A DNA stretch of 64,000 bases, from NCBI RefSeq assembly GCF_050947875.1, contig NC_134573.1, positions 52,750,115 through 52,814,114 of the forward strand, in the 5' to 3' direction. Source of the DNA: Dermacentor variabilis (lineage: Eukaryota > Arthropoda > Arachnida > Ixodida > Ixodidae). A model generated the notes under the pieces. It ran no database searches, had not been told where the DNA came from, and worked only from the letters and a program-made list of their open reading frames with translations. Below are positions 33,241 through 45,031 of this stretch, piece after piece; the first letter of the stretch is position 1, and each line of letters opens with the position of its first letter. The position numbers and the translations under genes were made by a program.

Positions 33241-34419
33241 AGGTTCTCGCTAGCACGGCGACTGTCAACAATAAATATTTATTTTATTGGATCATGATCA
33301 TCGTCGATGCCCTCCTCCCTCATTAAGGCGGCCAATGCCCAACGTGACCAACGGCAGCCAGAGGTCACCGCTGCGCCCACATGTGCGAACACAGCAGTGG
33401 CCTAGAAGGAAATGGAAGCCGATTTGGGTGTTCCTGTTTGCACAAGAGACTGCGGTAAAAGTTCTAGCCGTAGTGCAGTTAGCCGGTACTAAGATGGTAT
33501 ATGCCTTACTTGGGGGCGACTCGTTGATGTACGAAAAGGGAGCGTGGTTGTTAACTTACCCTGCGCAAATTGTCAACATAGTTTCAACGTAGAAGGCTGC
33601 ACCTGCAATGAACAGATTGTATATGTCAACTCGTATAACGGTAGTTTCGGACGTACACCGAACAGGGAGAGAGGAAAAGCAGGCTTTTGCCGGGTATCCT
33701 TAAGGATGTGGCAGAATGGGCTCCAATTCGCCGGGATAGCAAATATTGCGCGCGAGCACTCAGTGTCATACAATATATAGTGCGCGCCATTTGAACTACG
33801 ATGCTGACCTGGATCCTGACTGACCTCCGCAGTACGAACTTTATTGCCTGAATTGGTACATCAAAGCCCAGGCCAATAGGCGTTGCCTCCCCTAACACTA
33901 TTCATTCCACATTTCGCGCTCACATAAGTCCTTACGCGTCATCGCGTTCTCTTTTGTGGGATGTTCATTTTTCTGAGGGGGACAAGGGGGGAGGCGATAG
34001 GGCAAGGAGCCCTCCTGGCTAATCCCAATCTAGGAGTTCATCTACCACGTTGTTAGGGGTGCTAGAGTGTAGGTCATTTCACTGATCTGGTCAACGACGA
34101 AATCAGTTCGCCGAAGCTAGCAAGTAGCATTTCGCATAAAACGCGCCACTTTTTGGGATTCTAAGGCAAGCTGGGTGACAAAAGTACAAGCAGCGCGATT
34201 AGCCGTCGTGGTATATTAATCGCTGTGGCGGTACGCTGTTCAGCACGATATCTAATTCAGGCTACGACGACTGCATTTAGAAGGGGTTGGAATGCAAACA
34301 CCCTATTAGGCCGCATTGGTTCCTTGGCACTGTGCAGCAGCTGGTAAAACTTAATTCAGAGTCGCCCACTATGGTGGACTTTATAATCAGACGAATTTTT
34401 GACGTGCAAATTGCCACAA
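33241..34419. other. No gene recognised
   Basis: Anonymous DNA. Frames at 33287-33592 and 33544-33780 have no recognisable domain. Confidence 0.4.
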
Positions 34420-34495
34420 TGTCTTTTACAAAGCAGGGAGAGGCCTTCGTCCGGCAGTGGACATAAAATAGAATAATGCTGATGATAATGATGTT
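34420..34495 (+). mobile_element. RTE LINE 3' end
   Basis: The string ggagaggccttcgtccggca followed by gtggacataaaatag and then a gatgataatgatg tail matches the typical RTE/BovB 3' terminus (GGAGGCCT...CAGTGGAC...GATGATGATG). Only the last 75 or so bases remain, a severely 5'-truncated copy. It is on the opposite strand to the RTE fragments at 2-3 kb. Confidence 0.65.
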
Positions 34496-34632
34496 TTATA
34501 ACGAAGCTGTTAACCTCTATTTGGTAAGAGCTCTTGCGGTGTGTCATCGTGGTAAAAAATGCCTTCAGGGAGGAGGAGGAGGAAAGAACTTTGTGTGCCC
34601 TGCGAGTCGTTGGGGAGGGCCGAAGGCCCCGC

Positions 34633-35480
34633 CTAGGAGACGGCCAGGAGTTCGTGGGTCCTGGCGGCATCCTCGGCCCGCTGGACGGCCCATAGTTGAT
34701 CGTCGAGGGCGGGGCTAAGCAGCGCGGCTTCCCTGCGCGCGCGAAGGCTGCTGCTAGAGGCCGCATTTTCTTTGTTGTTATTTCTCCCTCGGCATTCCCA
34801 TAATATATGCTCCAGAGTGGCTCTAAATTCACATGTTTTGCATTTGTCCGTATGATATACATCCGGATATATGATGTGCGAGAACGCAGGATTCGGATAC
34901 GGCCTAGTTTGTAACTGCCACCATGCGACAGATTGCTTTTTTGTCAATTTTGCGTGAGGTCGCGGAAGTATACGCCTCTGTAACCTATAATGTTTCGTAA
35001 TGTCATTATATGTTGTCATTCTGTCCTCCCACTCCCCCTCATTTACCACACCGTCACGTCCGGAGGGTGTCAGGGCGTCACTTGCGACTGCGGCTCGGTC
35101 CGTAAGCCCTCGAGCCGCGTCGTGTGCCGCCTCGTTGTTGCCGTCCTCCGCGAGGGTGTGAGCGGGTGTCCAGGTGATGTATATCTTTCTTTTGTAATTT
35201 TGGCCTCCTGCAAGAAGAATGCGTAGTGCCTCCGGGGAGATTCGGCCATTGGCAAAGTTTCTTATTGCCGTCTGAGAGCCGCTGACTATCACGGTTGCGT
35301 TAGTCTGAGCTACTGAGAGCGCTATGGCTACTTCTTCAGCTATCTCGTTACTTGTGGTGCGTATCGTCGCGCACGTCTTGCACTGTTTCTCCCTATCGAT
35401 TACGGCTGCCGTAAACCCCCGTCTGCGACTGTATCAAGCCGCGTCTACGAACACTGCGCCCTTGTCGCTGCCGAATTTCT
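34633..35480 (-). pseudogene. I-like LINE RNase H and C-terminal tail
   Basis: A minus-strand frame from about 35480 starts VFVDAA, the first RNase H Asp. It meets a TGA where an Arg-like codon would be expected, then continues in the same frame through SNEIAEEVAIALSVA with the catalytic Glu. VIVSGSQTA follows, where the third catalytic Asp (usual SDSQ) is Gly, and then WTPAHTLAEDGNNEAAHDAAR, the histidine/Asp end. A cysteine tail CKTCEFRATLEHILWEC resembles the C-terminal zinc knuckle of I-clade LINEs. One stop and one lost catalytic residue mark decay. Confidence 0.85.
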
Positions 35481-36960
35481 TCTGTATTTGCTTCGCTCTG
35501 TTCTCTCTTCTGTCCTTATTGTGTTCTGGGTGCATGTTCTTTGGTATGGGAGGTATTACCAATCTTTCCTTCGTCTTTCTCGGGATGTCCACCTTGACAC
35601 CGTGCTGTGTGTGGTAACCTATGTCTAATTTCTCTAGGATGTGTCTGCCTGCTCTAGTCTTAGAGAGGCGCTCATATTGTGCCGTAACTTGCGCTTCAAT
35701 GAGCTCGTCCATCGTGTTGTGTAGGCCTAATTGCAGCAACTTGTCCTTGCTGGTGCTGATCGGTAGTCCTATGGCTAGTTTGTACATTTTCCGAATGAGG
35801 CATTCTAGTTTGATCTTTTCTGCGACCTGCCATATTAAGTACGGCGCTACGTATACTATTCTACTTAATACGAAGGCCTGTATTAACCTTATCGTGTTTT
35901 CCTCTTTCATTCCGCTGTGTTTATTTGTTATCCTTCTGATTAGCCTCATGATTTGCGGTACAGTGCCCTCCAGTCTTCTGAGGGTTTCACCGTTGTTGCC
36001 CCTGGCTTCAATGAGGAGCTCCAATACCCTGATCATATCGACCTTGGGTAAGGGTTTCCCATCGGCCGTCTTTAACTGTATCTCCTCTCTATGGGTGAGC
36101 TCTTCCCTGTAGTTGCCTGGTTTGCGACCTCTGCGAGTCGGTCTGTACAGCAACAGCTCCGATTTCTCTGCCGAGCATGTTAACCCTGTCCCCTCTAGAT
36201 ATTTTTCGATTGTTTCGACCGCTGTTTGAAGCGTTTGTTCTATCTGCCCGTCACTTCAGTTTCTCACCCATAAGGTGATATCGTCAGCGTATAAGGCATG
36301 ATTTAGACCCTCGATTTCTTGTAGCTTGGCTGGCAGCCCGAGTAGCGCCAGATTGAATAGCATCGGTGATTAGACCGAGCCCTGTGGCGTACCTGCGCTG
36401 CCTATCTCGATCTCCTCCGAAACTAGGTCCGCTATCGTGATGTTTGCCTTGCTGCCCGTTAGAAAATTGCGTACATAACAGTACATGCGTTTTCCCAGTC
36501 CTAGTTCGCGCGCTCTATCTAGTATCGTTGCATGTGTAACGTTATCGAAGGCCTTTTTTAGGTCCAAACCGAGAATTGCCTTTGTCGATCTGCCCGAATC
36601 GTCTATGATCTGATGTTTTAGTTGTAACAGAGCGTCCTGCGCTGAGAGGTTTCTCCTGAATCCTATCATCGTGGGCGGGAGTGCGTCGCAGTCTTCGAGG
36701 TAGGTGGTTATCCTCGCTAGGACCCCGTGTTCCATGAGTTTCCCCACGCAAGAAGTGAGAGATATGGGTCTCAAGTTCTCAATTTGCAGTCGCTTGCCCG
36801 CTTTGGGTATTAACACGATTTGTGCCGTCTTCCATTGCTGCGGAATCTGCCCTGCCTCCCAGCATTCTTTAATATATTCAGTTAACTTAGCTATTGACTC
36901 ATCGTCGAAGTTCCTTAGCGTTTTATTCGTTACACCGCCTAGTCCGGGTGCCGACTTGGT
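35434..36960 (-). pseudogene. I-like LINE reverse transcriptase
   Basis: Minus-strand frames 36816-36370 and 36153-35434 hold the polymerase: LIPKAGKRLQIENLRPISLTS, IGFRRNLSAQDALL, LGLDLKKAFDNVTHATIL with the first catalytic Asp, SAGTPQGSV followed by a stop where Ile/Leu is usual, LFNLALLGLPAKLQ, and the catalytic YADD at 36280-36291, which survives just before another stop (WVRN*). The thumb follows from 36153, with QLGLHNTMDELIEAQ and the link into RNase H. Intervening stops near 36362 and 36256 break the frame. Confidence 0.85.
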
Positions 36961-37374
36961 ATTGAGTTTCTGTAGGGCTGCCCTGACCTCTGACTCTCCG
37001 ATTTTGCTGTCTAATTCGTCATTTACCTGCCCTGTGTAGTCAGGGTGTATGACGGGCAGCGCTTGCGAGATGTATCTGTTCTCGATTTCCTAGAGGAAGT
37101 CCTGCTCTGACCCTCGGTACGTTTGTATTAGCCGATTTATATTTTGCCTATGTGCCGACTTTGTCCCGTCCGGGTCTAACAATTAGCGAAGGATGTTGGA
37201 CGTTTTTGCCATTCCTATCTGACTCTCCATGTTGTAGCATTTTTCCTCCCACTGCTGTTTGCATAGCTGCTGGGCGTAATGTTCTATGTGCATGTTCAAT
37301 TTGGCTATCTTTCTACGAAGCGCCCGGTTGTGTTTTTGTTTTTTCCATCTCCGTTGCAACCCTGCCTTAGCTTT

Positions 37375-38290
37375 TCACATGTGTAGAAGCTCACTGTCTA
37401 CGTTCTCTAAATGCGCCTCCAGGGGGACCGTTTTCGTAGCTGCCGCCACATCTCCCTTTAGTTTTTCGGTCCATTCCTCAATACCTTGTGTCGTGTCGTC
37501 GGCCTCCTCCCTTATTTTACTGAATTTGTCCCAGTTGACAATCTTAAGTGGTCTATCCTTTGTCTTGCGCGGTCCTGCCCTTACCGTTATTTCTAGTATA
37601 TTGTGATCGCTCCCAAAGTCGTGTTGCGTATTTGTCCACTGCGGGTCCCGTATGTTCTTGGTGAATGTTAAATCTGGCGTAGTATCCGCGCAAACGCTGG
37701 CACCTATTCTCGTGGGAACGGATGGGTCGGTCACGAGGTTCAGGCCTTCAGACCTGTTGAGACCTGTTGCGCGTCTAGCCATAGGTTCCTGCCTTTTTGA
37801 GTTTTGATTTTGTAACTCCATGCCGCGTGTTGGGCGTGAAAATCGCCTGCGATCACTAGCGCTCGGTTGTCCGCTATGTCAAGGGTTTTTTTAAAGAGCG
37901 ATCGAAATTTATGGTGTCTGCACTTTGGGCTGCTATAAATATTTAATACAAAGAGACTGTCCTTCGTTTTCCGCATGGGTATGAGTTCTAAAAGAATGTG
38001 ATCGATTGACTTAACTTCCATGTCATGTTGAACGACCGAGTGATTTCGCTTTACCAACGTCGTTAGCGCCTTAGTCTCGCCTTCGGCAGTACCAAGGAAC
38101 TTGTAACCCGACAATTTGGCCAGCCCATTTGTTTCCTGCATCATTATAATATCCGGTTTTTTTTTGCCTTTAAGGTGTTGTTGCAAAATGTATAGTTTTC
38201 GATCGTATCCTCTACAATTCCGTTGCCAAATCGTGTATCTAATTCGTCTGTCCACGGCGGCGTTACAGGTTCTCCAATCCCTCGGCGGGT
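37375..38290 (-). pseudogene. I-like LINE endonuclease
   Basis: Minus-strand frames 38411-37740 and 37821-37375. The apurinic-like endonuclease begins YTIWQRNCRGYDRKLYILQQ, followed by DIIMMQETNG with the catalytic Glu, LFVLNIYSSP, LVIAGDFHAQHAAW, a frameshift near 37780, then FTKNIRDPQW and FGSDHNILEI with the terminal Asp-His pair. All catalytic motifs are visible, which shows only modest decay here. The residues upstream of YTIWQ (38411-38300) are probably not part of the element. Confidence 0.85.
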
Positions 38291-38340
38291 ACCGGGGGCC
38301 TAGTGCAGGGCTTAATGGATTTACTCGATTTAAAAAAATA

Positions 38341-38994
38341 ATGGATTTAAAAAAACCTTCAGTAATTGAAGCGAGAAGGCCATGCATTTTTCGGTATGAC
38401 GGATACAACATTAAGCCGAACAGTCATTTCAATAAAGAACAAGCGCAAAACAAGCATCCAAACCCGATCATACATGATAAGGCACTCCTTGTAAGAATGT
38501 GAAGCAAGTAGTGCGACACGCAGACGTTTCCTGGTAAAGATCGCTGTTGCCCAAGCTGCCAAGTCGACAGCAGCTTGCGACGTGGTGAGTGACGTCATTA
38601 GCCTTTCATATATAAAAGAGCCAGCCTAGCAATTGATTGCATTGTTGTTGCAGCACGTGCATGGGTAGGCATGTCATTGTTAGACTCACGAGGAGAAGTG
38701 CGTACACGAGGAGCACCAGAAAAGATTATCACCAGCGCCGATTTGCTGCCAACATTGCATTCCTCGCATGACTGAAAATACCCATCCCTATCATTACTTT
38801 GAAGCAGTAAAGCGTTGCAGACCCATTTCAGCAGTTGGAGTGGTGGTTTTTACCAGATTCTTCGTGGATCTAGTTTAGCAAGGTCCTGATGGCGTGTCGA
38901 TTTTTACAGCGCAGAGCTTAGGCGCCCGTTAATGCGGCGAGCGTCGGTCTGGGCACCCCTCGTTACCAAGCAAAGGAGCCCAGCAAAGAATCAG
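38341..38994. other. No gene; isolated promoter-like TATA box
   Basis: Anonymous DNA with a good TATA box (TATAAAA at 38611-38617), preceded by a gacgtcat CRE-like site at 38591-38598. It looks like an LTR or gene promoter on the plus strand, but no coding region follows in that direction. Confidence 0.35.
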
Positions 38995-39330
38995 GTAGTG
39001 AACGTTTCGCACTTGAACGCATTATACATGGAAAGTTTCATTAGGGTGCTCAGTGAAGCCGTTCATTTGTAGATGATACGACGTGTAAAGTTTGAAGGAG
39101 AAGGTACCACATGGATGCTCTTCCAGGATACATGCTCTGAATTGGCGACCCCAACCGGCTATTTCTGCTGCACTAAGTGGAAGCTGCTTTCAGCTTTTCT
39201 GCTACTTACTGTTTCAGTAAAGGAGTGGTTCTTTTCAATTCAACCTTAACATGCTGATGGGCGCATGAAAGATAAACAGCCCTGACTAGACGACGGGCAG
39301 CCACTTGTTTAAACATCTTTGAAATGGCTT
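38995..39330 (-). pseudogene. Gypsy integrase core remnant, minus strand
   Basis: Minus-strand reading gives NKWLPVV followed by a stop where the first catalytic Asp is expected. Then comes GWGRQFRACILEEHPCGTF, and in the same region SFKLYTSYHLQMNGFTEHPNET, which matches the TSYHPQTNGLTER block around the integrase E site. Short, stop-ridden and without flanking pol domains. Confidence 0.55.
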
Positions 39331-39977
39331 GTGTATGACACCGTAGGGTCACTAAAGACCAGTAATTCAAGAAAATGTGGGGTTATATGGCGTCAAACCC
39401 CGACTAGAACGTGTCATGCCTCGGTCTTTGAACATCTGTTTAAGTCATTAAAGAAAGCGCTTTTGGGATGGCTAAACACGTGATAAGCAACATTTGTCTG
39501 TGTATGAAACAAGGACAAGGTATTTTACAGGACGTCTGTGATGCCCAATTTGGGACAAAGGTTCTTGCACTCAAAGGTTTTAACGGTTCTCTTAGGCGGA
39601 GCCTCCAAGAACCCAATTGAGAACAACGCCGTTGGTTTCGAACACACAAACTTTTAATGGAACTAAAAAGAGGCTTAAAATAAATAGAAGAGAATAGAAA
39701 ACATAAAAGAAACACTCAAATAGACATCACGGCAGTAAGAAACACACTTGGGGCTAGTATGAAGTTCACTAGTGCGCGAGTCAGTGCTCCCCACGACAGC
39801 AGGGACGCACAACAGTCTCGACGTGGAGGCGCGGCGGCAAGTTGACGAAAGGAGTTGCGCCGGTATCACCAAAGGTCGGGGTGTGGGATGGTTGACCGGG
39901 CGACCGGAGCGCGCCAGCTCTGGCTTGGAGAGGTAAGACAGGCGGCTTGGCGACACGAGCAGATGGCGGCGGCGGCG
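39331..39977. other. No gene recognised
   Basis: Anonymous sequence. It becomes GC-rich from about 39780 rightwards, leading into the tandem repeat. Confidence 0.4.
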
Positions 39978-40195
39978 TTCTGGCCGGACAGCTGGGCGTA
40001 CAGCTCGGGCCCGTAGCCCTACTACTCTCGTCCGGCCCACGGGCACAGAAGCTCGAACGCCGGCCTCGGGCAGCAGGCGGCACGACAGACGGTGCGGCAT
40101 TCTGGCCGGGCAGCTGGGCGTAGAATTCGGGCCGGTAGCCCGACTGTTCTCGTCCTGCCCACGGGCGCAGAAGCTCACCGGCCTTTAGCAGCTGG
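39978..40195. repeat. GC-rich tandem duplication, 122 bp x 1.8
   Basis: The block starting ttctggccgg at 39978 recurs at 40100 with the same order of ctgggcgta, ttcgggcc or ctcgggcc, gtagccc, ctctcgtcc or ttctcgtcc, and cccacgggc(a/g)cagaagctc. Minus-strand frames through it (40178-39675 and 40083-39781) are long only because the repeat is GC-rich and stop-poor, and I do not support them as genes. Confidence 0.7.
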
Positions 40196-41665
40196 TGGCA
40201 CGCTCAGGTAGACTCTGGAATGTCTTGCGCACGTTATAAGGTGCTGGCCAAGATGCTATGGCAGACTTGTGAAGATGTCTTGTAGCTGACTAAAGAACGT
40301 GCTTCTTGAGTGGTAACTGTGAACCGTTGAAAGGAAGGAACCAGCGAAGAAAGTACTTACTTTATATTGGCCCAGGATTTCAAGATCTGAATCAATATCT
40401 CCGGATAGAAGCCATGAAATCTGCTACCAACAAATGTGATGCTGAGATGCCGTTTCTGTGGACGTGTGAGATCATATACTGTAGCGAAGCACCATAATAC
40501 TGATCAGATTGTCGTTCTTGACAAGGCAATACGTGTGACCTAAGCGACAATATTTTAATACTAAAGATGGTGAATGCTCCATGGCTAAATTGGCATTGTG
40601 CCACCAAGTGATAGTTAAGACGAAGGGCTTAAAATTTTAGCAGCTTTACAGTGATATTTACATTATGGCTTGGCGATCCTGCTGACAGCTTTTAATTTGG
40701 CTGCCACATAAGAATAGCATGCTCTTCTAGTCATTCTGGGCCTACGGACAACATTTTAGTTGGAATAACTAAGTGCCTGTAGTTAGTTATTTGGGGGCAC
40801 TCTTGCCACGGTAAAGACTTATAAATGCTTTTTTGAATAATATTTCGCCTGTCATTTGAGTGTAAAGGTAAATTTCTCGCTTTGTATTCCATTTGAAGAA
40901 ATATAGTGAGGAAAGGGAACAAGCCACCAAGTTGAGGTACGCCCAACATGTCAGGATAAATGACTTCCGCATGATACCATTGAAATTGTGAACGGAAACA
41001 AAATACATGTTGTATTCCCAGGCGACAGGATGTCTCGTCTGAATGACCTCTCGACATTTCCTGTCCTTGCTCTCTTGCTCTTCACGATGAGTAGGGTGCC
41101 GCTGAAACTCTATCGTGGTATGCATAAGTTTTTCAAAAAATTTCTGGACGAAATCAAGACTTACCTTTTGCATTTCGCTGTATGGAAATCAACACTACCG
41201 ACGTAGTTTTATTTAGGTGCTAGTGAAAGCACACTTATTCAAAATGACAAAGTCAAATTCTTCCCATATCTGTCATAGACGAAATACGCTGTTGGATTGT
41301 AACACCCGACCACTCGTCAAGGCACTTCGCCAATACCTATGAGCTGCCACTCATGAAAAGGTGTGCCTTGTCCATTATTGTCAAAGTTTCAGTGTGTTGT
41401 TAAAGGCACTGATAAATAGCAATGCGAGAGTCTCCAGTTTATGGATTATCCAGTGAATATGTAAATCCTGCCCTTTGGCACTTTGTTTCATTTAGGTGTC
41501 AATTCTTTTGCTGAACGACGGCTACTCAGTCATTTTTTACACAATTATTTGCCGGGTTAAGTGACATCCTGCTACAACGTTGAAGTTCATTTAGGGTTGC
41601 TACACCATCATTTTTTTATGAATATGTCTAAAGAACCTGGTGCTGTTCTTTTTGTTTCTGCGCAG
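40196..41665. other. No clear gene
   Basis: AT-rich DNA. A consensus 5' splice donor (aaaag/gtaagtctt) lies on the minus strand at about 41160. Minus-strand frames at 41173-40787 and 41057-40731 overlap in different phases with no recognisable domain. Confidence 0.35.
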
Positions 41666-41822
41666 GTTGATGTCGTGAGCACCATTCCCTTTAGAAAGCA
41701 CCCCACTGCAATACTGGTACTGTCCTTGTCGATGTCTATATATCAGTTTGGGTGTGCAATTCCAACTTCTCCAAATGATCCTATAAGTTGCGGTACAATC
41801 AAAAGGTTTCCCTTCGAAGAGG
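41666..41822 (+). CDS. Candidate host exon, unknown protein
   Basis: A 157 bp plus-strand segment open in one frame (VDVVSTIPFRKHP...). It is bounded by a textbook acceptor (pyrimidine-rich tctttttgtttctgcgcag) and a textbook donor (gag/gtaaga). The encoded peptide has a hydrophobic stretch and two Cys but no family I recognise. Another open plus-strand frame follows at 41883-42098, and a second donor-bounded candidate lies at 42554-42675. Together these could be parts of one intron-containing gene. A chance combination is possible, because no start or stop exon was found. Confidence 0.35.
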
Positions 41823-41882
41823 TAAGAAATTAAGAACAGATGAGAACTTGAAAACTCCCAATACAGTTCTGCTGCTGAATTT

Positions 41883-42098
41883 GTGCTACATAAAAGTTTC
41901 CTTCTAAACATGAGAGAAGCCCATGAATACACGAAAAATGTCCGCGCGAGAGGCTGTTCGAGGCACTTTGCGCGCATTCGCGAGCTTCTTGGAAGCTTGG
42001 AAAAACAATTTGATGTTGCACGTATTTCAACTGTAGCAGACGTGTCTGGAGCACGGTATAGTGTGTTGGTATTATGGAAATGCTTGTTTGGGACATAG
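41883..42098 (+). CDS. Open frame, possible exon, unknown protein
   Basis: A plus-strand frame of 71 codons with a helical charged segment (NMREAHEYTKNVRARG and ARIRELLGSLEKQFDV). It lies 60 bases past the donor of the preceding candidate exon. No clear acceptor borders it, so it could be an alternative exon, a short unspliced frame or chance. Confidence 0.2.
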   Translation: MLHKSFLLNMREAHEYTKNVRARGCSRHFARIRELLGSLEKQFDVARISTVADVSGARYSVLVLWKCLFGT

Positions 42099-42553
42099 AC
42101 AAGTTTGGCATCCTACAGCTGTAGTTGAACTAGGTGCCGAAATCGGCGCGTGGACAAATGGAAGTTTTTTTTCCAAAAATACTACTAGTTGGTTGTGGGC
42201 CGTCAGGACTTGGGCATGACAACTAGTATTATAAAAACGAAACAGCTCACATGAAAAGACAATGGCCAAGATTTTCATTTAGATTTGTGTGTAGTTCTTT
42301 TATGATTCGTTGAGGGATTTAGAGGTATACGAAACAGCCTGGTTCTGTCGCATAATCACTGCATTTAGGCTACGCACTGTGGCATCTGCTGAAACGACCG
42401 CGCACTAATGCTTGTTGAAACGTTCTTGAACAGGTGCTTTATTGATGAAGTTTTCAAGCTATCAAATCACGTTTCCATATTTCGGCAGCAATCTCAGGCT
42501 GTTCTCTTTTTGAGGAGAATATGAAGAAGTGCCGCTTGCATGCACTTCAATAG

Positions 42554-42675
42554 GAACGATATTTTTCCAATGAATTTTTGAAATGTCCTTTTAAAGTCCG
42601 AGCATTCATAGATGGGTCGGATGGAACCTGTGTCCAGTCTGCCATTACCGATTCATGTGTCGTGAGATGTGCCAG
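42554..42675 (+). CDS. Candidate host exon, Cys-containing peptide
   Basis: 122 bp open in one frame between an upstream cttcaatag and a consensus donor (ccag/gtaagc). The peptide has four Cys (KCPFK..., GTCVQ, DSCVVRC). Its acceptor is poor in pyrimidines, so the left edge is uncertain. A secreted Cys-rich domain is conceivable, but nothing identifies it. Confidence 0.3.
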
Positions 42676-44422
42676 GTAAGCAGCGCTTGAAAGTGCAAAT
42701 TATCTTTTGTTGTTTATTATTTCAAATTGTGGCCACGAGCAGTTTGAAGCTTTTCATGAATATTTTGGTGCAGCTATTGAACACTTCTTGATGTAGTTAG
42801 GACATCCTTATATTATGGGCGAGCATCCTCAATGCCTGAGAAATGTTCATCCCACGCTGTAATGTTTTTGAAACACTATTTGCAAAAATAGAAATCTAAA
42901 AAAAAATATGAATCTCCCCTTCGGTGTACCAATTGTAGAAGTTCGAGTGCTGTTTAGTCTTAGTGACTGGAAAAAATGCGGATACGGCATTTGGGATGCG
43001 GTAGGAACGGGAATGGATACGGCAGGAACGCAGTTTTGCAGCCAGTGAGATCCGCGAGATGTCCACATTATGGTGCAGTGCGCTAATTTTTCCAATTCAT
43101 AAATTTTATCAGCGGTTTAGGCTAGTTGAACAAATGTAGCGATTCATTGTCGTAGTGACAATGACCAAAGGTTAGGTTGGTGGGCTCTGTTTCAACCCAG
43201 TTGGTCGGCTCTGTTTTTACACAATAATGTCATCTTCGTTCATTTTTCTCAACACCGATCTTACTTTATCTCCTATTACCTGGAATATTCTTCTTGGAGC
43301 CCTTACAGTTAGCATTATTGTCCTGGCTTCATATTTATTTAGAGCTCTAGGCGGTTGGCTGATTCCTTAAACACCTATAAATATAGGTTGAATATGGCTC
43401 ACGGACTACTTTCACTTGAGCGTTTAGGTTTACTCCCTGTCAGGACATTCCTTTACCGCAGGTATACTGTTTCCACAGTGTAGAAAGAATGTTTCAGCTC
43501 AAAGTCATGACATGTTTTTGCGCTAAGCAGTGGTCCAACATTTTGTCTCGAAATAGGTATGTCATTTTGATACTGATGTTCTTACCTGTAGACATATAAT
43601 TCAATTAACTTTTGAGTGGGATCCTTCTAATGTCGCAGTTTGAGGTGCGAAAGGCTGTTTCCTTTAGCTTCGGAAGCTGGCGCTAGAGCCTCCTCGGAAG
43701 GCCCTTGATATCACCTTCATCTCGCGTAAAAGCGATTTCTTTTCAATAAGTATTCGCGTTTTCTTTCCACTCAGCAATGGGCACAGTGATCTCAAATCAA
43801 AACGTCTCCGAGTACCACCGAACCTTCATCCAGATGTGACACGCTGGTGTACTGGTTTCTTTTTTCTTTAAATCTCCATCACGCAAACGCGAAATGGCGG
43901 ACCTTCGCAAAACAAAAGCCGTCATGCCTGCAGGTGGAGCAGTAACCAGGAGAGCAATGTCGCATCACAGGTAGGTTCTCGATGGCTGATGTTGTGGCGC
44001 GTGTTGCATTCTGCTCGCACGCGGGAAATTGGTTCTGTGCTTGAGCGCTAATCGGGGTCGAGGTTTGTTTAGGACACTGCGTGTTTCCTTGCCATGCGCT
44101 AAGTGTGCTTATTTGGTCTGCCATTGGTGTGTGCATTAGATCAAGAACGTTTAAAACGTGTCGCTTGGAGATATGCCATGCCTTGCATGCAGATATTCTA
44201 CTAGAATGAGTTTCGCTTCGAGATAGATGAGTTCGTATAAGGCGCTGCCATGAATTCCACTACTGACCATATACCAAAAAGTTGGTATTCAAGGTTGGCG
44301 AACTCCCATGTTCGGGCTTGGATTTTAAAATGCAGTTTCAAGTCGTCCATTGAATGCGTGTGTTGCCGTAGATGGCGTTGAATGGGACCGTAGTATGGGT
44401 GACACTAGTCTAAGCTTGGTTT
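42676..44422. other. No gene recognised
   Basis: Anonymous DNA left of the Gmr1-like element, with no domain or repeat noted. Frames at 42847-43095 and 43879-44136 on the minus strand are short and unsupported. Confidence 0.4.
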
Positions 44423-45031
44423 TGTTACGTTTCGCCTACGACGCGCGGTATAGCCGGCGCGGATGCAATGGATGCCGGAGCTTCATTCAAAGCGGCGGGC
44501 ATTTTGGCCCGTTCAGCGCCGCCGTAACGCTTCCTGCCAAGCGCGTCCAGGCATGTTTTAATGCCACGTGTCTTCGTGTGTGTGTGATAGTGTGTGTGCA
44601 TGTTGGTGCCCACACTTGTCAAAGCGCGGCAGCCGTGGAGAGGAGCTCCCCAACTGTGAAGCGAGGAGGTCTGACCGGCGCCGGCCCGGCGGATGCGTCA
44701 CTTCTTGTCTCAACGTGTCTCTCAGCGTGTCCGTGCCCCGCCGTCACGGGCGCCCCTCGCAAGCCGTTCCTTCATGCCCTCGACTCCAAGAGTATAAAAG
44801 CAGCTGCCCCCGGACGCCAAGAGAGAGGCTCCGATTTCTTCCGTCGAGTAACGTGCTCTCCCGTCTCTCCACTTGGGTCGACCTGACCGGCCGCTCTTTT
44901 GCGATGCTAGAATAAACAAGTTGTTCTGTTAGCAGTCGACTCATGCTTTGCCAGGACCTTCGAATGCTTCCAGTTGTGCCCCAGGCCGCCAGGCCAACGC
45001 TACCCTTGGGGCTTGCGACCCAGATGCAACA
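44423..45031 (+). repeat. 5' LTR of Gmr1-like element
   Basis: 609 bp, TGTTACG...GCAACA. It contains a TATA box (TATAAAA at 44793-44799), a gtgtgtgt run near 44575-44600, and a polyadenylation signal AATAAA at 44911-44916, giving a normal U3-R-U5 layout. A 178-codon frame (44350-44886) crosses it from outside and is not a gene. Confidence 0.95.

Larger units (their letters stand above)
34565..38340 (-). mobile_element. I-like LINE with RNase H, minus strand
   Basis: About 3.8 kb in the order endonuclease, reverse transcriptase, RNase H, zinc-knuckle tail, with a 3' untranslated region that includes a (GGA)n-rich stretch (34567-34590 on the plus strand). The 5' end is cut near 38340 beside an A-rich run, and no ORF1 is present, so the copy is 5'-truncated. 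The presence of RNase H distinguishes it from the CR1-like LINEs in the window. Confidence 0.85.

Noticed and set aside
39675..40178. 167-codon Arg/Pro/Ser-rich minus-strand frame
   Set aside because: It runs through a GC-rich tandem duplication and has low-complexity composition without a domain.
44560..44610. GT microsatellite as a locus of its own
   Set aside because: It is part of the LTR and occurs at the same place in both LTR copies.
44350..44886. Long plus-strand open frame (178 codons) across the 5' LTR, with a matching 154-codon frame in the 3' LTR
   Set aside because: The two frames match only because they lie in LTR copies; the sequence is GC-rich and holds TATA and polyadenylation signals, so it is regulatory DNA, not a gene.
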